From Methylobacter sp. (GTDB lineage Bacteria; Pseudomonadota; Gammaproteobacteria; Methylococcales; Methylomonadaceae): DNA of 64,000 nucleotides. The translations under genes were made by a program, and so were the position numbers. Under the pieces are notes generated by a model, which did not search any database, was not told where the DNA came from, and worked only from the letters and a program-made list of their open reading frames with translations. Positions 53,397-62,682 of the stretch are shown here, in pieces. The DNA lies in NCBI RefSeq assembly GCF_023227905.1, contig NZ_JALOCF010000001.1, positions 109,164 to 173,163 of the forward strand, in the 5' to 3' direction. Every line of letters begins with the position of its first letter. Position 1 is the first letter of the stretch.

Positions 53397-56300
53397 TTAC
53401 TTCCTGGTCAACCGCTCGTAATCGGCGCGTGCCAGTACATAAACCGGGCTGGCGGAAATCGGGATATCGGCGTTGCCGGAAGCATCGACCGGCAGTTCCC
53501 TGACCTGCCCCACCACATCCACCCACACCCAGGCTTTTTTGGCATTGAGCGATACCGGCCAATTACCGCTGGCCTCATCGGTGCGCCAGACCATCAGGGT
53601 TTCGCCGAAATAAGCGGCTTGGATATTGCCGTCCTTAGTATCAACGGCTTTATACGGCAAGCCGTCGATCAGGGCGCTTGCGGTATAGAGCGCTGCCTCG
53701 CCGGGCTTGTGGCCCATCGAGTAGTCCCAGATCCGGCCGTAAGCCAGATCGTATTCATGGCCTATACAGAACGCTATTCCTAAATAGTCGGCACGACTGT
53801 TGACCCAGGCGATCATTTTCGCTGCCTGCTCGGCCTGCCAGCGGCGACCGGTCAAGCCGTGCATGGCCTTGGCGCCGGTCTCGCCCAGCCAGAACGGCAG
53901 GCTGTTTTTTCTGCCCAAACTCGCATAAGTCGCCAACACGCCGCGTTCATCCTCGTTTTCGCCGTTGCCGATTGGACCGCCGAAATGCGGCTCTTTCTGG
54001 GGATAGGCGTGCACGTCCCAAGCGTCTTGATAACGGTCCAGCCCCAGTTCCAACACCTGTTTGAACCACTGATCTTCGCCCGGCCGCACCAGGCTGCCGC
54101 CGACGTAATGGGCATCGCTGCGCTGCTTGTGCGCCTGCTCGTATTCCCATTTGGCGCGCTCTACCCAATGCGCGGGCTCGCGCAGCTTTTGCCATTCGGC
54201 TTCGTGGCGAATGTCGATCTCGTTGGTCGCCTTAAAATAGCGGGTAAAAGCCGAAGCGGCATTGGTAAAGTTTTGGCCGTCTGCCGGATTGTCATTCAGC
54301 CAAGAACTGTCGCCGGAGGAATCGGCAAACAAAACCAGTCCGAGTTGCTTGGCTTTCTCCCATTTTGCCCGGTACTGCGGATCGAAGCCCGGATAGCTGC
54401 CATAGCTTTGGTAAATCCCCATCCGCTCCAGCCAGGAGAAATACCCGCCTTCCTGCTTGAAGCTCTTATCGCCGTCGGCCAAGGCGTAGTAGTCGTTGTT
54501 CCATAACTTTTTCTTGTCCAACCGCTGCTTTTGCTCAGCGGCTCCCGCTACGACTGAAAAGCCGTCGGCGGGATAGTTCATGATCAACTTGCCGTCAAGC
54601 GTATATAAAGAAGTATAAACAGCATAATAACCAGGTTCGCTGATCTTGCCGAGGTCGGCCTCGACCTGGCTGGGGAACACGCCATCTATGTCTTTCTCCG
54701 CGACCTCTTTGCCGCCGTAATCGACGACGCGCAACCGCAGTTTTGCCGGAAACTGCGGCAATGGCGCAGGCAAAGCGGTTTCTTCCAAAACAGGATGCCA
54801 ACGCATATCCACTCGCAGCTTAAACAAATCACCTGGATGCGGCAGGTTGGCAGGCGCATCGACAAAGACCAAAGGCCTTAGCTTGGCGGCGACCCGGTTA
54901 AGCGCCAGATCGGCATCGGGGTCGGCCGCTTGCGTCTTAATCGACTTCAGCGCTTTACCGGCCGGATCGGTGAATAAGCCTGCGAAGTAAAACCGTTGGT
55001 TTTGATCATGCTGCATCACCAGCTTCACCAGCAGGCTATGCCATCCCGGCGACAGTTCCAGCGCCGCGAACTGCGGCGCTTCGGTCTTGGTCGATAATGC
55101 GGTAGCGACCAAGCCTTCGGTGGTCAGCCCCTTTAGCAACTTTTTCACCTGCTCGCCGGCCGATGTCGAGAATCCGGACGGCGGCTTCGGGTCATCGGCC
55201 AATTTTAAGGCTTGCCCATCCAGCCAGCCGAAAGTCCTAATGCCGGATTGTTTCAGGTACAGCAGCGCCTGTGTGGGCTGATCGACATGCAGATAGAGCT
55301 GGGCATAGCCGCTGCCGCGCGACCAGCCGTAGGAATGTTGAGTCTTTGCCTCAATGTCTGCGACACCATCGGCTTGCGTCGATGCGACACGCCAAGTCCG
55401 CATTTCCCCGCCCATCATTTGCAGGCTGAGATAAGGCTGGTCGGGATTCGGGCGCAACACGGTTTCGCTATCCAGCCCGAAAACCGAAACGCCGGATAAG
55501 CCGTCCTGCAAACCGCCCACCAGCCAGGCCTCAGGGATGCCCTTCTTAAGCGGCTTGGGCGCATCCGATGAAGTTACAAGCGGCGCAGGCATCTTGCCGA
55601 TTTTGCCGGGGTCGGCGAGAAATCCGGCTACGTTCTGTTCACTATTAGTCTGGGCTAATACACCTAATAAAGTGTAATGATCGTCAGTCATTAACGCGGC
55701 AGGCATTTCGGAAATATTCAAGCTGCGGGCCAACGCTTCGGCTTCCGGCCCTATCAGATAGGAGACCGACAACTTGTCATAATTCGGCCGTGCGGCATCC
55801 GAGGCCAGGCCGCGAAACAGGGCTTCACCTTTGTCGCCTTTGCCGTCGAGCACAATAAGACGCCTGTTTGCCTCAGGCATTGTTTTGGTCAGTGCCATAA
55901 AGCGATTTCTGGCTTGGGCCTGGTCGGCATTCATCCAGTCGCCCAGCGGCTTCTCCATTTGCAGCAGGAAGGCATCGAAAACTTTGGCACCGTCCGCTTT
56001 GCCGGTGTTGTTGATTTCCAGCCAGCGGTCGCCCGGCAACACGGTGACGGTCGAATCGGCTTGCAGCCATTGATATTCCCAAGGCGTGGTGTTGGTCAGA
56101 TCAAAATTGCCTCGCGTCGCCAGTTCATCCGGCTTTGCCCCGGCCTTGACCGTGAAATTCTGGCTGACCTGCGAGACTTCCCCGCCGCTTTTGTAGCGGG
56201 CGTAAAAACGGTACTGTCCGGGTGCCAGCTCTGGGTTGAGTTCAAAACGGAAATTTGCGCCCCAATTTCCAAAACCGGGGTGAAAAACCTGAACTTCGTC

Positions 56301-57050
56301 TTTTTCGATCAACACAGACGCGGCATCCGGGCCGGCGGCGGCTGTACCGGGCAGGAATTGCAGGGCGGGATCTTTGTCGGCTGCGGCAAGTGCGGGCGCA
56401 TTACCCAAGTCCAGCAGCACCAGCGGTTTGTCCTTCGTGCCACCGACCGGCAGGGCCGACAACGGCGAGGCGAGCAGAAAGGCATCGAAAACTTTGGCGT
56501 CATGACCGGCGCCGTTATTGCGCACTTCAATAATAGTATCGTCGTCTTTAAGATTTACCGGCTGCTCACCGGCTACCCAGGCATACTCCCAACCTTTGGG
56601 CTTCATGGACAGCGTGGCGCGTTGCGACAATCTGGACGGATCAGGTCCGGCCCAGACTTCAAAAGATTGTACGCACACATTGGGGTCCCCGCCCTGCCGC
56701 CAGCGCGCCCAGAAAGTATAGGGTTTGGCCGGAAGGCCGGATTTGATCTTGAAACGAAAACTGACTTTCCAACTGCCGAAGCCGGGATGCAAGGAACTGA
56801 TTTCATCCTTATCGGTCTGAATCGATGCATCGCCTTCATGGCCGGATACATCCCCGATAAACACCCGCGTGGACTTATCGCCTTTGCCAATCGACGGCGG
56901 CGCGCTGCCCAGATCAAGCAGCAACGCAGGCCGCTCGGCTGTGCTTTGTACGGGTAATCCGGAAAGGTTCTCGGCATTGGCAACGGTCGTCCCAGTCAGC
57001 GCAACCAGCACTGTCTGTAATGCAAGAAGAAATAGGGTCAATGGCTTCAT
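53397..57050 (-). CDS. Large secreted clan GH-A glycosidase-like protein with duplicated beta modules
   Basis: 1217 residues from the ATG at 57050, which gives a clean signal peptide (MKPLTLFLLALQTVLVALTG, cut after VANA). Two related beta-rich modules follow, residues about 41-194 and 209-364: both start LLLDLG or VLLDLG, contain FHPGFG or LHPGFG, and end AKVFDAFLL. A middle region of unclear fold (about 380-860) precedes a TIM-barrel-like part with candidate catalytic pairs KATNEIDI and FWLGETGAK. Domain order (tandem sugar-binding-like modules, then a barrel) suggests an exported or surface enzyme acting on a polysaccharide, perhaps the cell's own EPS. Exact family not determined. Confidence 0.8.
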   Translation of the reverse strand: MKPLTLFLLALQTVLVALTGTTVANAENLSGLPVQSTAERPALLLDLGSAPPSIGKGDKSTRVFIGDVSGHEGDASIQTDKDEISSLHPGFGSWKVSFRFKIKSGLPAKPYTFWARWRQGGDPNVCVQSFEVWAGPDPSRLSQRATLSMKPKGWEYAWVAGEQPVNLKDDDTIIEVRNNGAGHDAKVFDAFLLASPLSALPVGGTKDKPLVLLDLGNAPALAAADKDPALQFLPGTAAAGPDAASVLIEKDEVQVFHPGFGNWGANFRFELNPELAPGQYRFYARYKSGGEVSQVSQNFTVKAGAKPDELATRGNFDLTNTTPWEYQWLQADSTVTVLPGDRWLEINNTGKADGAKVFDAFLLQMEKPLGDWMNADQAQARNRFMALTKTMPEANRRLIVLDGKGDKGEALFRGLASDAARPNYDKLSVSYLIGPEAEALARSLNISEMPAALMTDDHYTLLGVLAQTNSEQNVAGFLADPGKIGKMPAPLVTSSDAPKPLKKGIPEAWLVGGLQDGLSGVSVFGLDSETVLRPNPDQPYLSLQMMGGEMRTWRVASTQADGVADIEAKTQHSYGWSRGSGYAQLYLHVDQPTQALLYLKQSGIRTFGWLDGQALKLADDPKPPSGFSTSAGEQVKKLLKGLTTEGLVATALSTKTEAPQFAALELSPGWHSLLVKLVMQHDQNQRFYFAGLFTDPAGKALKSIKTQAADPDADLALNRVAAKLRPLVFVDAPANLPHPGDLFKLRVDMRWHPVLEETALPAPLPQFPAKLRLRVVDYGGKEVAEKDIDGVFPSQVEADLGKISEPGYYAVYTSLYTLDGKLIMNYPADGFSVVAGAAEQKQRLDKKKLWNNDYYALADGDKSFKQEGGYFSWLERMGIYQSYGSYPGFDPQYRAKWEKAKQLGLVLFADSSGDSSWLNDNPADGQNFTNAASAFTRYFKATNEIDIRHEAEWQKLREPAHWVERAKWEYEQAHKQRSDAHYVGGSLVRPGEDQWFKQVLELGLDRYQDAWDVHAYPQKEPHFGGPIGNGENEDERGVLATYASLGRKNSLPFWLGETGAKAMHGLTGRRWQAEQAAKMIAWVNSRADYLGIAFCIGHEYDLAYGRIWDYSMGHKPGEAALYTASALIDGLPYKAVDTKDGNIQAAYFGETLMVWRTDEASGNWPVSLNAKKAWVWVDVVGQVRELPVDASGNADIPISASPVYVLARADYERLTRK

Positions 57051-57099
57051 AGCTGTAAAAGTTTGGGTTGGAATAAAATGATGAGCTTGCGACATGGTG

Positions 57100-57105
57100 T
57101 ATAAT
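57100..57105 (+). promoter_or_regulatory. Candidate -10 element for the signalling operon
   Basis: A perfect TATAAT 145 bases before the first sensor gene and 50 bases from the divergent glycosidase gene. The 17-bases-upstream position holds only a weak -35 (AATGAT). Low information, given without support from other promoters. Confidence 0.35.
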
Positions 57106-57249
57106 AGCGAGAATTAAGCCGGGCTAGCCGACAAATGTATCCGATATATTTAGGTGTTTCGATGCCGGAAAACGGCTCTCCTTGCGGCCCGGCATCATGG
57201 ATGGATTATTGAAGAAAGGATCACTTTTAACAATTGCACCCGGAGATCC

Positions 57250-58842
57250 ATGAAGGAGCCCATTCCCAACTTTGTTCTGGATATTTTCAGAAAACCCGAT
57301 TTGTCGAAACTTTGGTCTAGACTTTCGCCGAAACCTGGCTTGAACAAAGGCGAAGGTCGATTCGCGTCTCTTTTCGAGCGGATAAAATTCAACAACATTT
57401 TATCGTTAAAATCCCTGATTGTTCTCGGCTTCGTCATTGCCGTTATCCCGCTTTTTCTGGCCGTGATGTATGCCGCGTTCGGCATGCGCGAAACTTCGGC
57501 GTTGGGCAGGACTATCAATTCGCAGGTCTTCGAACAGACCAAAGCCATCCGCCTGGTTTTGCAAAAGACCGCCGATATTGAGCGAAAAGCCAGATTATTC
57601 GTGCTGCTGTCCGATCCGGCGGTACGCCAGCCTTATGAACAACAATCCTACGAAAGCACCCGGGCGTCATTCAAGCAAGCCCTGGGCTCGCTGCTAAAAC
57701 TGCATCTGGAAAATAAAATCGCACTGTTGGTTAATGAATTATCGGAAAAGGAAGACCTGATTTATCAACAGATCATCGGCTCGGCAAATGAAGATAATCT
57801 TAAATTACCGGTCGATGAAGCGTTCCAGGGACTGCGCGAATCCTCCGCCGGCCTTTCGCGCGAATTCGAGAGTTATGTTGATCATGAATTCAACGAATTA
57901 CGCAGCCAATCGGAATCCCTTGAACAGGGACTATTAGTCAAGGGCGCGGTTCTGTTGGCCATCTCGTTTATCTTTATCGGGATACTGCTGGCCATACTCT
58001 CGCGTTCAATGCGGCAATTAGATGTCTCCATACGCCGTCTCGGCTCGGGGGAACTTGATCAGCCGATTGAGGTTACCGGCCCTTCCGACCTGCGCTATCT
58101 GGGTGACCGTCTGGAATGGTTGCGCACGCATTTGATGGAGCTGGAAGCTTCAAAACAGCAGTTCATGCACAATGTGGCCCGCGAGATCGACCTGCCGTTG
58201 GAGACTATCCGCGAAGCGGCGGAACGGCTTGTGAATGCCGCGAACGAGGAACCGGACAGTGCACGGCAAGAGGTCGCGCAACTACTCTGCAGCAATATCG
58301 ACAAACTAAAAACGGTGTCCGGGGAATTGGTTCGTTACAGCCAGATCAACGCGAAGCCGGAAACGAACCGCAAGCAAGCCGTCGATATGAAATACTTGCT
58401 TGAGTCGGTCATCGGGGAGTTTCAAGCCCGTCTACAGACCAAGTCGATTAGCCTGAAAAAGCTGGTTAGGCCGGTCGAAATATCCGGGAACCACGATCAG
58501 TTGCGAAGCATTATCGAGCAGTTAATGCTGAACGCTGTGAAATATTCGCCAACAGGCGGTGAAATACGCATCATGCTTCGCGATTCCGGTTCGCAGCTGG
58601 AGCTGGAAGTCGAAGATGAAGGACCGGGCATTGACCCCAATGAGCGTTCGCATGTTTTCGAACCCTTTTTTCGCGGCAAGGCCGCCCAAGGCGAGGATGC
58701 TGTCGAAGGCCCGGGCTTGGGGCTTGCCATTGTTAGAGAATATGTCACCAACCATCAGGGCAAAGTCGATATTATCGACTCAAGACAAGACCAACATGGG
58801 GCTCGCATCCGCGTTCAAATACCGCTAACCGGAAAAGCCTAA
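57250..58842 (+). CDS. GlrK/QseE-like sensor with degenerate histidine-kinase H-box
   Basis: 530 residues from the ATG at 57250 (GGAG 4 bases upstream). Membrane helices about 54-77 and 229-252 enclose a helical periplasmic sensor; HAMP follows, then the dimerisation helix reads FMHNVAREIDLPLETIREA at 305-323. Family members read FLxxxSHELRTPL here; the phospho-acceptor His is Arg311. The ATPase part is complete: N-box LMLNAVKYSPTGGEI, G1 DEGPGIDP, F EPFFRG, G2 GPGLGLAIV. Residue His307 four positions earlier is unlikely to substitute. So the protein can probably bind ATP but not autophosphorylate in the usual way. Position next to a QseG-like lipoprotein supports the GlrK relation. First gene of a four-gene operon. 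Confidence 0.87.
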   Translation: MKEPIPNFVLDIFRKPDLSKLWSRLSPKPGLNKGEGRFASLFERIKFNNILSLKSLIVLGFVIAVIPLFLAVMYAAFGMRETSALGRTINSQVFEQTKAIRLVLQKTADIERKARLFVLLSDPAVRQPYEQQSYESTRASFKQALGSLLKLHLENKIALLVNELSEKEDLIYQQIIGSANEDNLKLPVDEAFQGLRESSAGLSREFESYVDHEFNELRSQSESLEQGLLVKGAVLLAISFIFIGILLAILSRSMRQLDVSIRRLGSGELDQPIEVTGPSDLRYLGDRLEWLRTHLMELEASKQQFMHNVAREIDLPLETIREAAERLVNAANEEPDSARQEVAQLLCSNIDKLKTVSGELVRYSQINAKPETNRKQAVDMKYLLESVIGEFQARLQTKSISLKKLVRPVEISGNHDQLRSIIEQLMLNAVKYSPTGGEIRIMLRDSGSQLELEVEDEGPGIDPNERSHVFEPFFRGKAAQGEDAVEGPGLGLAIVREYVTNHQGKVDIIDSRQDQHGARIRVQIPLTGKA

Positions 58843-58862
58843 AACAGGAAATAAAACTATCT

Positions 58863-59453
58863 ATGTTACTTTCTATTCGAAATACAAGTTTGGCGCTAGG
58901 CCTTGTGCTGCTGGCGGGCTGCGCCGATTTCAACGCCGGCTGGAACGGCTATCAGGACCCTTATTACGGCAATTCCTATGCACAGTCCGACTTTGACGAA
59001 CTGCTGGCTTTCGGGGCCAACATGGCCAGAATATCGCCTTCAGCGCGCGCCGATGTCTGCCATACCTTATTAAAGCCCCAGAAAAATCCTCCAGGCCCCG
59101 GCATATACCTGCACATGATGGTGGGCCGCTCGCTTTCCGATGCCTGCGGCGATATTCACAAAATCCTGAGCGGAGTCAACGCCATCCCGCCCGGAAGCAT
59201 GTCCGACGTGCGGCTGCAACGGTTCGTCGCTATTCATACGGAAACCTTAAAAAGATTACAGAGCGTATCAAAAAAGGTCGGCACACTGGAGCGTAAGCAA
59301 AAATCGGTGCAGTCGGTGCTGGATTCCAAGGATACTAGCGATCCAAAAGATAGCAACGGATCGAAAAAAGACGAAGCTCGCCTGCTGCGCGAAAAACTGG
59401 AAGCCATCAGATCCATGGAAAAACACCTGGACGAGAACAGCGACGCTAATTAG
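58863..59453 (+). CDS. QseG-like outer-membrane lipoprotein
   Basis: 196 residues with a lipobox LLAGC near residues 17-21. The mature part is largely helical, with a conserved-looking DELLAFGANMARISPSARAD block, two cysteines (DVCHTL and DACGDI) and a charged coiled-coil end (about 130-196). In enterobacteria QseG/YfhG lies between glrK and glrR and affects signalling by GlrK. Here it is likewise between a GlrK-like sensor and the other signalling genes. Identity to QseG cannot be measured by eye. Confidence 0.7.
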   Translation: MLLSIRNTSLALGLVLLAGCADFNAGWNGYQDPYYGNSYAQSDFDELLAFGANMARISPSARADVCHTLLKPQKNPPGPGIYLHMMVGRSLSDACGDIHKILSGVNAIPPGSMSDVRLQRFVAIHTETLKRLQSVSKKVGTLERKQKSVQSVLDSKDTSDPKDSNGSKKDEARLLREKLEAIRSMEKHLDENSDAN

Positions 59454-59458
59454 CATTT

Positions 59459-61075
59459 ATGTTTCGCTTTCGCTTGGCTGTTGTCATTGTTGTTTCGTTC
59501 TGTTTTGTGCTGTTTTTAGGAATCGCGCTCTATTGGAGCTCAAGCCAGGTTGGCCAGTATTTTCAGCGCAGCCAGATGGCCTATGAGGCTTTCGATCATT
59601 ATGAGCGCTTGTCCCAGGAGGCTTACCGCCATTTCAAGCAGCGTATGGATAGACTGATAATAGTCAGCCCGACTGCGGAAGCCGGCGTGGAATCCTCCAA
59701 ACATCGCCTCTACGAAGCGATGCAGAATCTTAGAAACACTGCCGTAAAGGCACCGGCCGCAGAGGATCCTGCTAAAGATTGGCAGGACAAACCCGCCGAA
59801 CTGGAAAGAGTCGCCCATTTCACCGCCTTCCTGGATGCCAGCGAATACCGCTTCGATGAAGTGGAACGCTTGCGTCAACAAGGCAAGAATGAAATGGCGG
59901 TGCAGGCGCTATCGAAATTTTCCAAAGAAGAAATCGACGGAAAATTCCAGCCGCTGATCGACGCCGCCATCAACGCCGAACGGAAAAAAGCCGGAAAAGC
60001 CAAGCAAGAACTGGAGGATCTGGTCGCCCAATCGCGTTGGATCGCCATTAGCGCATCACTGGCAGCGGCGATATTCAGCCTCGCGTCCGGCGCATTACTG
60101 CTTCGCGGCGTCAGAAAGCCTATCGAAGCGCTGATGAAAGGCACCGACGAAATAGCCTCCGGCAATTTGGACTACCGCATTTCCCTGGATACCCGCGATG
60201 AGTTCGGTTACCTCGCCAGCCATTTCAACCAAATGGCACAGGAACTGGAGCTTCAGCAAAATAAACTGCGCGAAGGCCGCGCCGTGCTGGAGAAAAGAGT
60301 GGCCGAACGCACTTTTGAGCTTCATCATTTAAATGAAGAATTAAAGCGCATGGACAACGAACGCCGAGAGTTTTTGGCCGACATCAGCCACGAGCTGCGC
60401 ACTCCGATCACTGTTATCCGCGGGGAAGCGGAGGTCACTCTGCGGGGCCAGGATCGCGAAGCCGAAGAGTATAAGGATGCCTTGCATCGCATCGTCGAAT
60501 TATCGATGCAATTGGGAAAATACGTTCAGGATCTACTATTTATAACCCGCGCGGAAACCACCGCTAATCTGCAATTCGAATGGGATAGTCTGGACTTGGC
60601 CGAACTGGTGACCGGAGCCGTCGAGAACTTTCAAGTGATGGCCGAAGAAAATTCGATGGCAGTGTCCCTGGATGCACCGGCCGAACCGGTCTGGGTGCGC
60701 GGCGATAAGCAGCGGCTTCGGCAACTGCTGTTCATCCTTGGCGACAACGCCTGCCGCTACTCAAGCCCTGGAAGCCACCTTGCGGTTTCCTTATGGGTGG
60801 ACGGGGACATGGCAATCTTCAGCCTTAGCGATCAAGGCATAGGCATACCGGCACAGGATTTGGAGCGTATTTTCGACCGCCATTTCCGCAGCCAGAATGC
60901 GCTGGCTTCACGGGATGACGGAAAGGGCCTGGGCTTGCCGATGGCCAGATCGATCGCGAAAGCGCACGGAGGAAGCATCAGCGTGACCAGCATTGAAAAT
61001 TCAGGTTCGACATTCACAGTAATGCTTCCGCTGATTGCCGCGCAACAGGATGACGACCTGATAAATGAACGATAA
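59459..61075 (+). CDS. Sensor histidine kinase with intact H-box
   Basis: 538 residues. Membrane helices about 5-26 and 194-217, a helical sensor between them, HAMP, a coiled coil (about 265-300), then FLADISHELRTPITVIRGEA with phospho-acceptor His311, N-box LGDNACRYSSPGSHLAV, and G1/G2 boxes DQGIGIPAQDLERIF and GKGLGLPMARSIAK. It is a complete kinase encoded in the same operon as the degenerate one, 5 bases after the lipoprotein gene. It is the likely phosphate donor for the regulator encoded next. Confidence 0.94.
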   Translation: MFRFRLAVVIVVSFCFVLFLGIALYWSSSQVGQYFQRSQMAYEAFDHYERLSQEAYRHFKQRMDRLIIVSPTAEAGVESSKHRLYEAMQNLRNTAVKAPAAEDPAKDWQDKPAELERVAHFTAFLDASEYRFDEVERLRQQGKNEMAVQALSKFSKEEIDGKFQPLIDAAINAERKKAGKAKQELEDLVAQSRWIAISASLAAAIFSLASGALLLRGVRKPIEALMKGTDEIASGNLDYRISLDTRDEFGYLASHFNQMAQELELQQNKLREGRAVLEKRVAERTFELHHLNEELKRMDNERREFLADISHELRTPITVIRGEAEVTLRGQDREAEEYKDALHRIVELSMQLGKYVQDLLFITRAETTANLQFEWDSLDLAELVTGAVENFQVMAEENSMAVSLDAPAEPVWVRGDKQRLRQLLFILGDNACRYSSPGSHLAVSLWVDGDMAIFSLSDQGIGIPAQDLERIFDRHFRSQNALASRDDGKGLGLPMARSIAKAHGGSISVTSIENSGSTFTVMLPLIAAQQDDDLINER

Positions 61076-61093
61076 CTTAAATAGAAGAATCTA

Positions 61094-61789
61094 ATGGATA
61101 CCGGTTACATGCGAGTTCTGCTAGTAGAAGACGATGAACGGATTGTCGATTTTGTTCAACGGGGATTAAAAGCCGAAGGCTATTCCGTGGAAGTCGCGCG
61201 CAGCGGCAAGGAAGCTGTCGCGCTAGGCAGCGAAGGCCAGTTTCAAGCCATTATTCTGGACTTGGGCCTGCCTGATTTCAACGGTCGGCAGGTTTGCGAG
61301 CGCTTGCGCGGCAATGGCGTCGCCACGCCGATTCTCATGCTGACGGCCAGAGACACCGTACAGGATAAGGTGACCGGCTTGCGCTCGGGAGCCGATGACT
61401 ACATGACCAAGCCGTTCGCGTTTGAGGAACTGCTTGCCCGAATCGAAGCGCTGATGCGTCGCCGCAGCGGCGAGATCAAACTGGACACCAAGGAGCTACG
61501 GATAGCGGACCTGTTATTGAATGGCGAAACCCATGAAGTCAGGCGCGGAGAAACGCTGATCGATTTAACGCCGAAGGAGTTTGCGTTACTCGAATGCTTT
61601 ATGCGTATGCCCGGCAAAGTGTTGAGCCGTACCCGAATCCTGGAGCAAGTATGGGGCTACAGCGCAGACCCATTGACTAACGTTGTCGATGTGTATATTC
61701 GCCAATTGAGGCGAAAAATAGATGACGATTACGAGCTAAAGCTCTTAAAAACCGTCCGTGGTTTCGGCTACAAAATGGATATATCCTAG
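61094..61789 (+). CDS. OmpR/PhoB-family response regulator
   Basis: 231 residues. Receiver domain with acidic pocket VEDDER (residues 12-14), phospho-acceptor Asp56 in LDLGLPD and Lys in MTKPFAFEEL; winged-helix DNA-binding domain with LTPKEFALLECFMRMPGK and NVVDVYIRQLRRKI. In enterobacteria the GlrK partner GlrR is an NtrC-type activator, so this regulator is a different class. An in-frame ATG at 61109 is an alternative start. Last gene of the operon. Confidence 0.93.
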   Translation: MDTGYMRVLLVEDDERIVDFVQRGLKAEGYSVEVARSGKEAVALGSEGQFQAIILDLGLPDFNGRQVCERLRGNGVATPILMLTARDTVQDKVTGLRSGADDYMTKPFAFEELLARIEALMRRRSGEIKLDTKELRIADLLLNGETHEVRRGETLIDLTPKEFALLECFMRMPGKVLSRTRILEQVWGYSADPLTNVVDVYIRQLRRKIDDDYELKLLKTVRGFGYKMDIS

Positions 61790-61926
61790 TAGCCGCATCA
61801 ACTATCGAGCGACGAATTCAGACCTTTCGAGACCGCTCAAAGCAGCCTGAACAACTCACCGGAAACTATAAAGAATACGCTATCATGTTGGCTTGCGTTG
61901 AAGCACTGGGAGTTGGTAGCTATTTT

Positions 61927-62304
61927 TTACAGTCTCGACATCACATAAAAAACATGGTCGCCAATTTGCCTGACGATTGAACCAGCATACTTAGGCTTGG
62001 TGCCGGTGTTCCAGCTATCGGAATTCTGCACGATAGAATCCTTGCCGTGTATCACTGATTTAGCCAATGCCTTGTAATGAGACCTTAGATTGCGTGGCGG
62101 GGTTAGCCGGGACACACCGGTTAGCTTGCATATTGTCTTGCCGGTACGCTTGGCTCGATTAACCGCAGCCTGCCCTACAGCAATAGCGCCTTCGATAGAC
62201 TCACCTCTCGATTCTGCGAACATGATCTTGGCCAAACAACCCTCCTCGCTTGGCGTCGTCGATACAGGCAATAGCAATGCTATTGTTAAAAGGAAATTGG
62301 TCAT
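61927..62304 (-). CDS. SleB-type cell-wall hydrolase
   Basis: 125 residues from the ATG at 62304 (GAGG 8 bases upstream; an ATG at 62337 would prepend residues before the signal). Signal peptide NFLLTIALLLPVSTTP, then the Hydrolase_2/SleB core: KIMFAESRGESIEGAIAVGQAAVNR (catalytic Glu in the first block). It would cut peptidoglycan in the periplasm, acting in cell-wall turnover. It has only the catalytic domain. Confidence 0.85.
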   Translation of the reverse strand: MTNFLLTIALLLPVSTTPSEEGCLAKIMFAESRGESIEGAIAVGQAAVNRAKRTGKTICKLTGVSRLTPPRNLRSHYKALAKSVIHGKDSIVQNSDSWNTGTKPKYAGSIVRQIGDHVFYVMSRL

Positions 62305-62682
62305 AGTGCAATCCTCTGGGTCAGCTTTATTAATCACATGCCAAATCGGGCAATGTCCGGCTTGTTCAAGTATTCTTCGGCTGGCTCAGATGCTAGACTT
62401 TTTACACTAAAAGAAAATAGGTGCGATTGCTTAGAATGCGCATGAGAGCAGGAGTAGCGCCAGCGTTATCTAATGAGGACCGGCCCAAACCCAGCCCGAT
62501 AACGTTCCGGCGCAGTTACGGCTTCAGCGAATTGATGAGCGGCAATATGTTCTCTTTGCAGGCGGATGATCGTTAGCGAATTGCCATTAGGGCAATCGCC
62601 TCTAATTTGCTTCCCGGAACTGGAAATCCGCTTTTCCAGCAGCCGGCCAGTCTATCGTTGAAGGCCGCCGATCTCTATTCCG
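62305..62682. other. Intergenic region of about 380 bases
   Basis: Two small hairpins (ATTGCC / GGCAAT near 62580-62596 and CTGGAAA / TTTCCAG at 62620-62639), neither with a T-run. One short open stretch at about 62505-62576 (YGFSELMSGNMFSLQADDR) has no start or partner. No gene or promoter could be supported. Confidence 0.4.

Noticed and set aside
55914..56957. Open frame of 347 codons antisense to the large secreted glycosidase-like gene
   Set aside because: No ribosome site or motif; it is explained by codon bias of the opposite strand.
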